A stretch of DNA of 64,000 nt from Neodontobutis hainanensis (GCA_024349245.1 JALDNG010000495.1:1-64000); one strand, 5' to 3'. Counted from the stretch's first letter, positions 44,101 to 57,646 are shown. The notes: generated from the letters alone by a model not told the origin. Program-made: numbers and translations.

Positions 44101-45610
44101 GTGGCCTCTGCCTTCTCTGGTCTCTCTTTGGCCACGGCCTCCTCTGGTCTCTCTGTGGCATCTGCCTTTTCTGGTCTCTCTGCCTCTTCTGGTCTCTCTG
44201 TTGGTTCTGCTTCTTCTGGTCTCTCTGTGGCCTCTGCCTCCTCTGGACTCTTTGTCTCCTCTGGTCTTTCTTTGGCCTCTGCCTCCTCTAGTCTCTCTGC
44301 CTCCCTTGCTTCTTCTCGTCTCTCTGTCTCCTCTGCCTCCTCTGGTCTCTCTGCCTGCTCTGCCTCCTCTGGTCTCTCTGTGGCCTCTGCCTCCTCTGGT
44401 CTCTCTGTGGTATCTGCCTCCTATGGTCTTTTTGTCTCCTCTGCCTCCTCTAGTCACTGTGTGGCCTCTGCCTCCTCTGGTCTCTGTGCCTTCTCTGCCT
44501 CCTCTGCTTTAACTTCCTCCTCTGGTCTCTCTGTCTCTCTGCCTCATCTGGTCTCTCTGTGGCCTCTGCCTCTTCTGGTCTCTCTGCCTCCTTTGCCTCC
44601 ACTGGTCTCTATATTTCCTCTGCCTCCTCTGGTCTCTCTGTGGTCTATGCCTCCTCTGGTCTCACTGCTTCCTCTGCCTCCTCTGCTCTAACTGCCTCCT
44701 CTAGTCTCTGTGCCTCCTCTGCCTCCTCTGGTCTCTCTGACTCTCTGCCTCATCTGGTCTCTCTGTTGCCTCTGCCTCCTCTGGTCTCTCTGCCTCCTTT
44801 GCCTCCACCTCTCTCTTTATTGTCTCTGGTCTCTCTGTGGACTATGCCTCCTCTGGTCTCACTGCTTCCTCTGCCTCCTCTGCTCTAACTGCCTCCTCTG
44901 GTCTCTCTGTCTCTCTGCCTCATCTGGTCTCTCTGTGGCCTCTGCCTCCTCTGGTCTCTCTGTGGCCTCTGCCTTCTCTGCTCTCTCTGTGGCCGCTGCC
45001 TCCACTGGTCTCTCTGTGGCATCTGCCTTTTCTGGTCTCTCTGTCTCCTCTGCCTCCTCTGGTCTCTATGTGACCTCTGCCTTTTCTGGTCTCTCTGTGG
45101 CCTCTGCCTCCTCTGGACTCTCTGCCTCCTCTAGTCTTTCTGTGTCCTCTACCTCCTCTAGACTCTCTGCCTCCCCTGCTTCCTCTCGTCTCTCTGTCTC
45201 GTCTGCCTCCTCTGGTCTCTCTGCCTGCTCTGCCTCCTCTGGTCTCTCTGTGGCCTCTGCCTACTCTGGTCTCTCTGTGGCATCTGCCTTCTCTGGTCTC
45301 TCTGAGGCATCTTCCTTTTCTGGTCTATCTGTCTCCTGTGCCTCCTCTGGTCTCTCTTCCTCCTCTAACTCCTCTGGTCTCTCTGCCTCCTCTGCCTCCT
45401 CTGGTCTCTCTATGGCCTCTGCCTCCTCTGGTCTCTCTTTGGCCTCTGCTTTTTCTTGTCTCTCTGCCTCCTCTGTCCCCTCTGGTCTCTATGCCTCCAC
45501 TGGTCTCTCTATTGCCTCTGCCTCCTCTGGTCTCTTTGTCTCCTCTGCCTCCTCTAGTCACTCTGTGGCCTCTGCCTCCTCTGGTCTCTCTGCCTCCACT
45601 GGTCTCTCTG

Positions 45611-46970
45611 TGACCTCTGCAATCCTCTGGTCTCTCTGTGGCCTATGCCTCCTCGGGTCTCTTTGTCTCTTCTGCCTCCTCTAGTCACTCTGTGGCCTCT
45701 GTCTCCTCTGGTCTCTATGCCTCCTCTGCCTCCTCTGCTCTAACTGCCTCCTGTGGTCTCTCTATCTCTCTGCCTCCTCTGGTCTCTCTGTGGCCTCTGC
45801 CTCCTCTGGTCTCTAATGTCGCCTCTGCCTTCTCTGGTCTCTCTCTGGCCGCTGCCTACTCTGGTCTCTCTGAGGCATCTGTCTTTTCTGTTCTCTATGC
45901 CTCCTCTGCCTCCTCTGGTCTCTCTGTGGCCTCTGCCTCCTCTGGTCTGTCTGTGTCCTCTGCCTCCTCTGGTCTCTCTGTGGCCTCTGCCTCCTCTAGT
46001 CTCTCTGTCTGCTCTGCCTCCACTCGTCTCTCTGTGGCCTCTGCATCCTCTGCTCTTTCTGTGGCTTCTGCCTTCTTTGGTCTCTCTGCCTCCTCTGCTT
46101 CCTCTCGTCTCTCTGTGGCCTCTGCCTCCTCTGGATTCTCTCTGTCTCCTTTGCCTCCTCTGGTCTTTCTGCCTCCTCTGCCTCCTCTGGTCTCTCTGTG
46201 GCCTCTGCCTCCTCTGGTCTCTCTGTGGCCTGTGCCTTCTCTTGTCTCTCTGCCTCCTCTGTCCATTCTGGTCTCTCTGCCTCCACTAGTCTCTCTATTG
46301 CCTCTGCCTCCTCTGGTCTCTCTCTGGCCTCTGCCTCTTTTAGTCTCTCTGCCATCTCTTTCTTCTCTAGTCTCTTTGTGGCCTCTGCCTCCCCTGGTCT
46401 CTCTGTGGCCTCTGCCTCCACTGGTCTCTCTGTGACCTATGCCTCCTCTGGTCTCTCTCTGGCCTCTGCCTCCTCTGGTCTCTCTGTCTCCTCTGCCTCC
46501 TCTGGTCTCTCTGTGGCCGCTGCCTCCTTTGGTCTCTCTGTGGCATCAGCTTTTTCTGCTCTCTCCGCCTCCTCTGCCTGCTCTTGTCTCTCTGTGGCAT
46601 CTGCCTCCTCTGGACTCTACCTCCTCTCGTTATTCTGTGGCCTCTGCTTCCTCTGGTCTCCTGCCCGTTGTCTCCTATGGTTTCTCTGCGGCCTCTGCCT
46701 CCTCTGGTCTCTCTGTGAACTCTGCCTGCTCTGGTCTCTCTGTGGCCTCTGCATCCTCTGGTCTCTCTTTGGCCTCTGCCTCCTCTGGTCTCTCTGCCTC
46801 TTCTGCCTCCTCTTGTCTCTCTGCCTCCAATGGTCTCTCTCTTGCCTCTGCCTCCTCTGGTCTCTCTGTCTCCTCTGCCTCCTCTTCTCTCTCTCTGGCC
46901 TCTTCCTCCTCTGCTCTCTCTGCCTCCTCTGCCTCCTGTGGTCTCTCTGCCTCCTCTGGTCTCTCTGTCT
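45611..46970 (+). repeat. Duplicated A block, right copy (partner near 26427-27700)
   Basis: Partner of the block at 26427, with offset 19184. Small differences include TCTCTAATGTCGCC here against TCTCTAATGTGGCC there, and a 27-bp-scale unit loss near 46000. It shows that arrays 3 and 4 share more than the 6.1-kb duplication. Confidence 0.75.
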
Positions 46971-48139
46971 CTCTGCCTCCTCTGCTCTCTCTGTGGTATC
47001 TGCCTCTTCTGGTCTCTTTGTGGCCGTTGCCTCCTCTGGTCTCTCTGTGGCATCTGCCTTTTGTGGTCTCTCGGCCTCCTCTGACTCCTCTGGTCTCTCT
47101 GTGGCTTTTGCCTCCACTGGACTCTGTGCCCCCTCTGGTCACTCTGTGGTCTCTGCCTCCTCTGCTCTCTCTGCCTCCTCTACTTCCACTAGTCTCTCTG
47201 CCTCCTCTGGTCTCTCTGTGGCATCTGCCTCCTCTGGTATCTCTGTCTCCTCTGCCTCCTCTAATCTCTCTGTCGCCTCTGGCTCCTCTGCTCTCTCTGT
47301 CTCCTCTATCTCCTCTGGTCTTTCTGTTGCCTCTGCCTCCTCTCATCTCTCTATGGCCTCTGTCTCCTCTAGACTCTCTGCCTTCTCTGCCTCCTCTGGT
47401 CTCTCTGTTGCCTCTACCTCCTCTGGTCTCTTCGTGTCCTCTGCCTCTTCTGGTCTCTCTGTGTCCTCTTCCTTCTCTGGTCTCTCTGTGGCCTCTGTTG
47501 TCTCTGGATCTCTCTGTGGCCTCTGGTCTCTCTGTCTCTCTGCCTCCTCTGGTCTCTCTCTGGCCTCTGCCTCCTCTGGTCTCTCTGTGGCCTCTGCCTT
47601 CTCTGTTCTCTCTGTGGCGCTGCCTCCTCTGGTCTCTTCTGTCCTCTGCCTCCTCTGGTCTCTCTGCCTGCTTTGCCTCATCCGGTCTTTATGTCGCCTC
47701 TGAATCCTCTGTTCTTTCTGCCTCCTTTACTTCCTCTCGTCTCTATGTGGCCTCTGCCTCCTCTGGTCTCTCTGCCTCCTCTGCCTCCTCTTATCTCTCT
47801 GTGGCCTCTGCCTCCTCTGGTCTCTCAGTGGCCTTTGCCTTCTCTTGTCTCTCTGCCTCCTCTGTCCATTCTGGTCTCTCTGCCTCCACTAGTCTCTCTA
47901 TTGCCTCTGCCTCCTCTGGTCTCTCTCTGGCCTCTGCCTCTTTTAGTCTCTCTGCCTTCTTTGTCTCCTCTAGTCTTTTTGTGGCCTCTGCCTTCTCTGG
48001 TCTCTCTGTGGCCTCTGCCTCCAATGGTCTCTCTGTGACCTATGCCTCCTCTGGTCTCTCTCTGCCCTCTGCCTCCTCTGGTCTCTCTGTCTCCTCTGCC
48101 TCCTCTGGTCTCTCTGTGGCCGCTGCCTCCTTTGGTCTC

Positions 48140-51100
48140 TTTTGGCATCAGCCTATTCTGCTCTCTCCGCCTCCTCTGCCTGCTCTTGTCTCTCTGTGGC
48201 CTCTGCCTCCTCTGGACTCTAAGCCTCCTCTCATTATTCTGTGGCCTCTGCTTCCTCTGGTCTCCCTGCCCCGTTGTCTCCTCTGGACTCTCTGCGGCCT
48301 CTGCATCCTCTGGTCTCTCTGTAAACTCTGCCTCCTCTGGTCTCTCTGTGGCCTCTGCATCCTCTGGTCTCTCTTTTGCCTCTGCTTCCACTGGTCTCTC
48401 TGCCTCTTCTGCCTCCTCTTGTCTCTCTGCCTCTACTGGTCTCTCTCTTGCCTCTGCCTCCTCTGGTGTCTCTGTCTCCTCTGCCTCCTCTACTCTCTCT
48501 CTGGCCTCTTCCTCCTCTGCTCTCTCTGCCTCCTCTGCCTCCTCTGGTCTCTCTGCCTCCTCTGGTCTCTCTGTCTCTCTGCCTCCTCTGCTCTCTCTGT
48601 GGTATCTGCCTCCTCTGGTCTCTTTGTGGCCGCTGCCTCCTCTGGTCTCTCTGTGGCATCTGCCTTTTGTGTTCTCTCAGCCTCCTCTGCCTCCTCTGGT
48701 CTCTCTGTGGCCTTTGCCTCCTCTGGTCTCTCTGCTTCCTCTACCTCCACTAGTCTCTCTGCCTCCTCTGGTCTCTCTGTGGCCTCTACATCCTCTGATC
48801 ACTTTGTGGCCTCTGCCTTCTCTTGTCTGTCTGCCTCCTCTGGTCTCTCTGTGGCATCTGCCTCCTCTGGTATCTCTGTCTCCTTTGCCTCCTCTGCTCT
48901 CTCTGTCGCCTCTGGCTCCTCTGCTCTCCTGTCTCCTCTATCTCCTCTGGTCTCTCTGTTGCCTCTGCCTCCTCTCGTCTCTCTATGGCCTCTGTCTCCT
49001 CTAGACTCTCTGCCTTCTCTGCCTCTCTGGTCTCTCTGTTGCCTCTACCTCCTCTGGTCTCTTCGTGTCCTCTGCCTCCTCTGGTCTCTCTGTGTCCTCT
49101 TCCTCCTCTGGTCTCTCTGTGGCCTCTGTCGTCTCTGGATCTCTCTGTGGCCTCTGGTCTCTCTGTCTCTCTGTCTCCTCTGGTCTCTCTCTGGCCTCTG
49201 CCTCCTCTGGTCTCTCTGTGGCCTCTGCCTTCTCTGTTCTCTCTGTGGCTGCTGCCTCCTTTGGTCTCTTACTGGCATCTGCCCTTTCTGGTCTCTCTGC
49301 CTGCTTTGCCTCATCTGGTCTTTATGTCGCCTCTGAATCCTCTGTTCTTTCTGCCTCCTCTACTTCCTCGTCTCTATGTGGCCTCTGCCTCCTCTCGTCT
49401 CTCTGTCTCCTCTGCCTCCTCTGCCTCCTCTGATCTCTCTGTGGCCTCTGCCTCCTCTGGTATCTCTGTCTCCTCTGCCTCCTCTGCTCTCTCTGTGGCC
49501 TCTGGCTCCTCTGCTCTCTCTGTCTCCTCTATCTCCTCTGGTCTCTCTGTTGCCTCTGCCTCCTCTGGTCTCTTCGTGTACTCTGCCTCCTCTGGTCTCT
49601 CTGTGTCCTCTGCCTCCTCTGGTCAGTCTTTGGCCTCTGCCTTCTCTGGATCTCTCTGTGACCTCTGGTCTCTTACTGGCATCTGCTTTTTCTGGTCTCT
49701 CTGCCTACTCTGCCTTCTCTAGTCTCTATGTGGCCTCTGCCTCTTCTGGACTCTCTGCCTCCTTTGGTCTTTCTGTTGCATCTGCCTCCTCTGGCCTCTC
49801 TGCCTCCTCTACTTCCTCTCGTCTCTTTGTGGCCTCAGCCTCCTCTGGTCTCTCTGTCTCCTCTGCCTCCTCTGGTCTCTAAGTGGCCTCTGCCTCCTCT
49901 GGTCTGTCTGTGTCCTCTACCTCCTCTGCCTCCTCTCGTCTCTCTGTGTCCTCTGCCTCCTCTGGTCTGTCTGTGTCCTCTGCCTCCTCTGCCCTCTCTG
50001 TGGCCTCTTCCTCCTCTGGTCTGTCTGTCTCCTCTGCATCCACTGGTCTCTTTTTGGCCTCTGCCTCCACTGCTTTCTTTGTGGCCTCTGCCTCCTCTTG
50101 TCTCTCTCTGGCCTCTGCCTCTTCTAGTCTCTCTGCCTTCTCTGTCTCCTCTAGTCTCTCTGTGTCCTCTATCTGCTCTGGTCTCTCTGTTGCCTCTGCC
50201 TCCTCTGGTCTCTTTGTGGCCTCTGCCTTCTCTGGTCTCTCTGTCTCCTCTGGTCTCTCTGTGGGCTGCCTCCTCTGGTCTCTCTGTGGCATCTGCCTTT
50301 TCTGGTCTCTCTGCCTCCTCTGCATCCTCTCATCTCTCTGCCTCCTCTGGTCTCTCTGTCTTTCTGCCTGCTCTGATCTCTCAGTGGCCTCTGCCTCCTC
50401 TGGTCTCTGCCTTGTTTCCTCCTCTGGTCATACTGTGGCCTATGCCTCCTCTGGTCTCTCTGTGGCCTTTGCCTCCTCTGGTCTTTCTGTGAACTCTGCC
50501 TCCTCTGGTCTCTTTGTGGCCTCTGCCTCCGCTGGTCTCTCTGTCTCCCCTGCCTACACTGGTCTTTCTGTAGCCTCTGCCTCCTCTGGACTCTCTGCCT
50601 CCTCTGGTCTTTCTGTGGCCTCTGCCTCTTCTGTTCTCTCTGTCTCTTCTGCCTCCTCTGGTCTCTCTGCCTCCTCTGCCTCCTCTGGTCTCTCTTTGGC
50701 CTCTGCCTACCTTGGTCTGTCTGTGTCCTCTGCCTCCTCTGTTCTCTCTGTGGCCTCTGCCTCCTCTGGTCTCTCTGTCTCCTCTGCCTCCACTGGTCTC
50801 TCTGTTGCCTCTGCCTCCACTGGTCTGTCTTTGGCCTCTGCCTCCTCTGGTCTCTCTCTGGCCTCTGCCTCCTCTAGTCTCTTTGCCTTCTCTGTCTCCT
50901 CTAGTCTCTCTGTGGCCTCTGCCTCCTCTGGTCTCTCTGTCTCCTCTGCCTCCTCTGCTCTCTCTGTGGCGCTGCCTCCTTTGGTCTCTCTGTGGCATCT
51001 GCCTCCTCTGGTATCTCTGTCTCCTCTGCCTCCTCTGCTCTCTCTGTCGCCTCTGGCTCCTCTGCTCTCCCTGTCTCCTCTATCTCCTCTGGTCTCTCTG

Positions 51101-51740
51101 TTGACTCTGCCTCCTCTCGTCTCTCTATGGCCTCTGTCTTCTCTAGACTCTCTGCCTTCTCTGCCTCCTCTGGTCTCTCTGTTGCCTCTATCTCCTCTGG
51201 TCTCTTCGTGTCCTCTGCCTCCTCTGGTCTCTCTGTGTCCTCTTCCTCCTCTGGTCTCTCTGTGGCTTTTGCCTCCTCTGGTCTTTCTGTGAACTCTGCC
51301 TCCTCTGGTCTCTCTGTGGCCTCTGCCTCCTCTGGTCTCTCTGTCTCCCCTGTCTACACTGGTCTTTCTGTAGCCTCTGCCTCCTCTGGACTCTCTGCCT
51401 CCTTTGGTCTTTATGTTGCCTCTGCCTCCTCTACTTCCTCTCGTCTCTTTGTGGCCTCTGCCTCCTCTGGATCTCTCTGTGGCCTCTGGTCTCTCTGTCT
51501 CTCTGCCTCCTCTGGTCTCTCTCTGGCCTCTGCCTCCTCTGGTCTCTGTGTGGCCTCTGCCTTCTCTGTTCTCTCTGTGGCCGCTGCCTCCTTTGGTCTC
51601 TTACTGGCATCTGCCTTTTCTGGTCTCTTTGCCTGCTTTGCCTCATCTGGTCTTTATGTCTCCTCTGCCTCCTCTGGTCTCTCTGCCTCCTCTGCCTCCT
51701 CTTATCTCTCTGTGGCCTCTGCCTCCACTGGTCTCTCTGT
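48140..51740 (+). repeat. Duplicated A block, left copy (partner near 57876-61400)
   Basis: The landmark TTTTGGCATCAGCCTATTCTG at 48140 recurs at 57647, 57876 and 61778. From 48140 the block runs parallel to 57876 onward at offset 9736, then about 9667-9673 after a loss of about 71 bp in the right copy near 58260. Landmarks GTGGGCTGCC (50271, a local loss here) and GTGGCCGCTGCC (59932) are homologous. Confidence 0.8.
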
Positions 51741-54700
51741 GACCTATGCCTCCTCTGGTCTCTCTCTGGCATCAGCCTTTTCTGCTCTCTCCGCCTCCTC
51801 TGCCTGCATTTGTCTCTCTGTGGCCTCTGCCTCCTCTGGACTCGTCCTCCTCTCGTTATTCTGTGGCCTCTGCTTCCTCTTGTCTCCCTGCCCCGTTGTC
51901 TCCTCTGCGCTCTCTGTGGCCTCTGCATCCTCTGGTCTCTCTTTGGCCTCTGCCTCCTCTGGTCTCTCTGCCTCTTCTGCCTCCTCTTGTCTCTCTGCCT
52001 CCACTGGTCTCTCTCTTGCCTCTGCCTACTCTGGTCTCTCTGTCTCCTCTGCCTCCTCTACTCTCTCTCTGGCCTCTTCCTCCTCTGCTCTCTCTGCCTC
52101 CTCTGCCTCCTCTGGATCTCTCTGTGGCCTCTTGTCTCTCTGTCTCTCTGCCTCCTCTGGTCTCTCTCTGGCCTCTGCCTCCTCTGGTCTCTCTGTGGCC
52201 TCTGCCTTCTCTGTTCTCTCTGTGGCGCTGCCTCATTTTGGTCTCTTACTGGCATCTGCCTTTTCTGGTCTCTTTGCCTGCTTTGCCTCATCTGGTCTTT
52301 ATGTCGCCTCTGAATCCTCTGTTCTTTCTGCCTCCTTTACTTCCTCTCGTCTCTATGTGGCCTCTGCCACCTCTGGTCTCTCTGTCTCCTCTGCCTCCTC
52401 TGGTCTCTCTGCCTCCTCTGCATCCTCTTATCTCTCTTTGGCCTCTGCCTCCTCTGGTCTCTCTGTGGCCCTTGCCTTCTCTTGTCTCTCTGCCTCCTCT
52501 GTCCATTCTGGTCTCTCTGCCTCCACTGGTCTCTCTATTGCCTCTGCCTCCTCTGGTCTCTCTCTGGCCTCTGCCTCTTTTAGTCTCTCTGCCTTCTTTG
52601 TCTCCTCTAGTCTCTTTGTGGCCTCTGCCTCCTCTGGTCTCTCTGTGGCCTCTGCCTCCACTGGTCTCTCTGTGACCTATGCCTCCTCTGGTCTCTCTCT
52701 GGCCTCTGCCTCCTCTGGTCTCTCTGTCTCCTCTGCCTCCTCTGGTCTCTCTGTGGCCTCTGCCTCCACTGGTCTCTCTGTGACCTATGCCTCCTCTGGT
52801 CTCCCTCTGGCCTCTGCCTCCTCAGGTCTCTCTGTGGCCTCTGCCTCCACTGGTCTCTCTGTGACCTATGCCTCCTCTGGTCTCCCTCTGGCCTCTGCCT
52901 CCTCAGGTCTCTCTGTTGCCTCTGCCTCCACTGGTCTGTCTTTGGCCTCTGCCTCCTCTGGTCTCTCTCTGGCCTCTGCCCTCCTCTAGTCTCTTTGCCT
53001 TCTCTGTCTCCTCTAGTCTCTCTGTGGCCTCTGCCTCCTCTGGTCTCTCTGTCTCCTCTGCCTCCTCTGCTCTCTCTGTGGCCGCTGCCTCCTTTGGTCT
53101 CTCTGTGGCATCTGCCTCCTCTGGTATCTCTGTCTCCTCTGCCTCCTCTGCTCTCTCTGTCGCCTCTGGCTCCTCTGCTCTCCCTGTCTCCTCTATCTCC
53201 TCTGGTCTCTCTGTTGACTCTGCCTCCTCTCGTCTCTCTATGGCCTCTGTTTTCTCTAGACTCTCTGCCTTCTCTGCCTCCTCTGGTCTCTCTGTTGCCT
53301 CTATCTCCTCTGGTCTCTTCGTGTCCTCTGCCTCCTCTGGTCTCTCTGTGTCCTCTTCCTCCTCTGGTCTCTCTGTGGCTTTTGCCTCCTCTGGTCTTTC
53401 TGTGAACTCTGCCTCCTCTGGTCTCTCTGTGGCCTCTGCCTCCTCTGGTCTCTCTGTCTCCCCTGTCTACACTGGTCTTTCTGTAGCCTCTGCCTCCTCT
53501 GGACTCTCTGCTTCCTTTGGTCTTTATGTTGACTCTGCCTCCTCTACTTCCTCTCGTCTCTTTGTGGCCTCTGCCTCCTCTGGATCTCTCTGTGGCCTCT
53601 GGTCTCTCTGTCTCTCTGCCTCCTCTGGTCTCTCTCTGGCCTCTGCCTCCTCTGGTCTCTGTGTGGCCTCTGCCTTCTCTGTTCTCTCTGTGGCCGCTGC
53701 CTCCTTTGGTCTCTTACTGGCATCTGCCTTTTCTGGTCTCTTTGCCTGCTTTGCCTCATCTGGTCTTTATGTCTCCTCTGCCTCCTCTGGTCTCTCTGCC
53801 TCCTCTGCCTCCTCTTATCTCTCTGTGGCCTCTGCCTCCTCTGGTCTCTCTGTGGCCCTTGCCTTCTCTTGTCTCTCTGCCTCCTCTGTCCATTCCGGTC
53901 TCTCTGCCTCAACTGGTCTCTCTATTGCCTCTGCCTCCTCTGGTCTCTCTCTGGCCTCTGCCTCTTTTAGTCTCTCTGCCTTCTTTGTCTCCTCTAGTCT
54001 CTTTGTGGCCTCTGCCTCCTCTGGTCTCTCTGTGGCCTCTGCCTCTGCCTCCACTGGTCTCTCTGTGACCTATGCCTCCTCTGGTCTCTCTCTGGCCTCT
54101 GCCTCCTCTGGTCTCTCTGTCTCCTCTGCCTCCTCTGGTCTCTCTGTGGCCTCTGCCTCCACTGGTCTCTCTGTGGCCTCTGCCTCCACTGGTCTCTCTG
54201 TGACCTATGCCTCCTCTGGTCTCTCTCTGGCATCAGCCTTTTCTGCTCTCTCCGCCTCCTCTGCCTGCATTTGTCTCTCTGTGGCCTCTGCCTCCTCTGG
54301 ACTCGTCCTCCTCTCTTATTCTGTGGCCTCTGCTTCCTCTTGTCTCCCTGCCCGTTGTCTCCTCTCGCTCTCTGTGGCCTCTGCATCCTCTGGTCTCTCT
54401 TTGGCCTCTGCCTCCTCTGGTCTCTCTGCCTCTTCTGCCTCCTCTTGTCTCTCTGCCTCCACTGGTCTCTCTCTTGCCTCTGCCTCCTCTGGTCTCTCTG
54501 TCTCCTCTGCCTCCTCTACTCTCTCTCTGGCCTCTTCCTCCTCTGCTCTCTCTGCCTCCTCTGCCTCCTCTGGATCTCTCTGTGGCCTCTTGTCTCTCTG
54601 TCTCTCTGCCTCCTCTGGTCTCTCTCTGGCCTCTGCCTCCTCTGGTCTCTCTGTGGCCTCTGCCTTCTCTGTTCTCTCTGTGGCCGCTGCCTCCTTTGGT

Positions 54701-55330
54701 CTCTTACTGGCATCTGCCTTTTCTGGTCTCTTTGCCTGCTTTGCCTCATCTGGTCTTTATGTCGCCTCTGAATCCTCTGTTCTTTCTGCCTCCTTTACTT
54801 CCTCTCGTCTCTATGTGGCCTCTGCCTCCTCTGGTCTCTCTGTCTCCTCTGCCTCCTCTGGTCTCTCTGCCTCCTCTGCCTCCTCTTATCTCTCTGTGGC
54901 CTCTGCCTCCTCTGGTCTCTCTGTGGCCCTTGCCTTCTCTTGTCTCTCTGCCTCCTCTGTCCATTCTGGTCTCTCTGCCTCCACTGGTCTCTCTATTGCC
55001 TCTGCCTCCTCTGGTCTCTCTCTGGCCTCTGCCTCTTTTAGTCTCTCTGCCTTCTTTGTCTCCTCTAGTCTCTTTGTGGCCTCTGCCTCCTCTGGTCTCT
55101 CTGTGGCCTCTGCCTCCACTGGTCTCTCTGTGACCTATGCCTCCTCTGGTCTCTCTCTGGCCTCTGCCTCCTCTGGTCTCTCTGTCTCCTCTGCCTCCTC
55201 TGGTCTCTCTGTGGCCTCTGCCTCCACTGGTCTCTCTGTGACCTATGCCTCCTCTGGTCTCCCTCTGGCCTCTGCCTCCTCAGGTCTCTCTGTGGCCTCT
55301 GCCTCCACTGGTCTCTCTGTGACCTATGCC
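50870..55330 (+). repeat. Composite duplication of 2.1-2.5 kb in array 4
   Basis: About 50870-51740 is repeated at about 52980-53860 (offset 2113), and about 51750-52980 at about 54210-55330 (offset near 2460). Between them new pieces have been added. Within it an 81-bp unit of three 27-bp units is repeated (GTGACCTATGCC at 52780 and 52861, and at 55238 and 55319). Confidence 0.75.
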
Positions 55331-57646
55331 TCCTCTGGTCTCTCTCTGGCATCAGCCTCCTCTGCTCTCTCTGTCGCCTCTGGCTCCTCTGCTCTCTCTG
55401 TCTCCTCTATCTCCTCTGGTCTTTCTGTTGCCTCTGCCTCCTCTGGTCTCTCTCTGGCCTCTGCCTCCTCTGGACTCTCTGCCTTCTCTGCCTCCTCTGG
55501 TCTCTCTGTTGCCTCTACCTCCTCTGGTCTCTTCGTGTCCTCTGCCTCTTCTGGTCTCTCTGTGTCCTCTTCCTTCTCTGGTCTCTCTGTGGCCTCTGTC
55601 GTCTCTGGATCTCTCTGTGGCCTCTGGTCTCTCTGTCTCTCTGCCTCCTCTGGTCTCTCTCTGGCCTCTGCCTCCTCTGGTCTCTCTGTGGCCTCTGCCT
55701 TCTCTGTTTTCTCTGTGGCCGCTGCCTCCTTTGGTCTCTTACTGGCATCTGCCTTTTCTGGTCTCTCTGCCTGCTTTGCCTCATCTGGTCTTTATGTCGC
55801 CTCTGAATCCTCTGTTCTTTCTGCCTCCTTTACTTCCTCTCGTCTCTATATGTGGCCTCTGCCTCCTCTGGTCTGTCTGCCTCCTCTGCCTCCTCTTATC
55901 TCTCTGTGGCCTCTGCCTCCTCTGGTCTCTCTGTGGCCTTTGCCTTCTCTTGTCTCTCTGCCTCCTCTGTCCATTCTGGTCTCTCTGCCTCCACTAGTCT
56001 CTCTATTGCCTCTGCCTCCTCTGGTCTCTCTCTGGCCTCTGCCTCTTTTAGTCTCTTTGCCTTCTTTGTCTCCTCTAGTCTTTTTGTGGCCTCTGCCTTC
56101 TCTGGTCTCTCTGTGGCCTCTGCCTCCAATGGTCTCTCTGTGACCTATGCCTCCTCTGGTCTCTCTCTGCCCTCTGCCTCCTCTGGTCTCTCTGTCTCCT
56201 CTGCCTCCTCTGGTCTCTCTGTGGCCTCTGCCTCCTCTGGTCTCTCTGTGGCATCTGCCTTTTCTGGTCTCTCTGCCTCCTCTGCCTCCTCTTATCTCTC
56301 TGTGGCCTCTGCCTCCTCTGGACTCTAAGCCTCCTCTCGTTATTCTATGGCCTCTGCTTCCTCTGGTCTCCCTGCCCCGTTGTCTCCTCTGGACTCTCTG
56401 CGGCCTCTGCATCCTCTGGTCTCTCTGTAAACTCTGCCTCCTCTGGTCTCTCTGTGGCCTCTGCATCCTCTGGTCTCTCTTTTGCCTCTGCTTCCACTGG
56501 TCTCTCTGCCTCTTCTGCCTCCTCTTGTCTCTCTGCCTCTACTGGTCTCTCTCTTGCCTCTGCCTCCTCTGGTGTCTCTGTCTCCTCTGCCTCCTCTACT
56601 CTCTCTCTGGCCTCTTCCTCCTCTGCTCTCTCTGCCTCCTCTGCCTCCTCTGGTCTCTCTGCCTCCTCTGGTCTCTCTGTCTCTCTGCCTCCTCTGCTCT
56701 CTCTGTGGTATCTGCCTCCTCTGGTCTCTTTGTGGCCGCTGCCTCCTCTGGTCTCTCTGTGGCATCTGCCTTTTGTGTTCTCTCAGCCTCCTCTGCCTCC
56801 TCTGGTCTCTCTGTGGCCTTTGCCTCCTCTGGTCTCTCTGCTTCCTCTACCTCCACTAGTCTCTCTGCCTCCTCTGGTCTCTCTGTGGCCTCTACATCCT
56901 CTGATCACTTTGTGGCCTCTGCCTTCTCTTGTCTGTCTGCCTCCTCTGGTCTCTCTGTGGCATCTGCCTCCTCTGGTATCTCTGTCTCCTTTGCCTCCTC
57001 TGCTCTCTCTGTCGCCTCTGGCTCCTCTGCTCTCCCTGTCTCCTCTATCTCCTCTGGTCTCTCTCTGGCCTCTGCCTCCTCTGGTCTCTCTGTGTCCTCT
57101 GCCTTCTCTGTTCTCTCTGTGGCCGCTGCCTCCTTTGGTCTCTTACTGGCATCTGCCTTTTCTGGTCTCTCTGCCTGCTTTGCCTCATCTGGTCTTTATG
57201 TCGCCTCTGAATCCTCTGTTCTTTCTGCCTCCTTTACTTCCTCTCGTCTCTATGTGGCCTCTGCCTCCTCTGGTCTCTCTGCCTCCTCTGCCTCCTCTTA
57301 TCTCTCTGTGGCCTCTGCCTCCTCTGGTCTCTCTGTGGCCTTTGCCTTCTCTTGTCTCTCTGCCTCCTCTGTCCATTCTGGTCTCTCTGCCTCCACTAGT
57401 CTCTCTATTGCCTCTGCCTCCTCTGGTCTCTCTCTGGCCTCTGCCTCTTTTAGTCTCTCTGCCTTCTTTGTCTCCTCTAGTCTTTTTGTGGCCTCTGCCT
57501 TCTCTGGTCTCTCTGTGGCCTCTGCCTCCAATGGTCTCTCTGTGACCTATGCCTCCTCTGGTCTCTCTCTGCCCTCTGCCTCCTCTGGTCTCTCTGTCTC
57601 CTCTGCCTCCTCTGGTCTCTCTGTGGCCGCTGCCTCCTTTGGTCTC

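Noticed and set aside
52868..56143. 1091-codon serine/alanine/leucine-rich open frame as a surface or mucin-like protein gene
   Set aside because: All six frames are open over long stretches because the 27-bp unit lacks stops. Frames change at indels that are not multiples of three, and no domain, start context, intron or unique flank is present.
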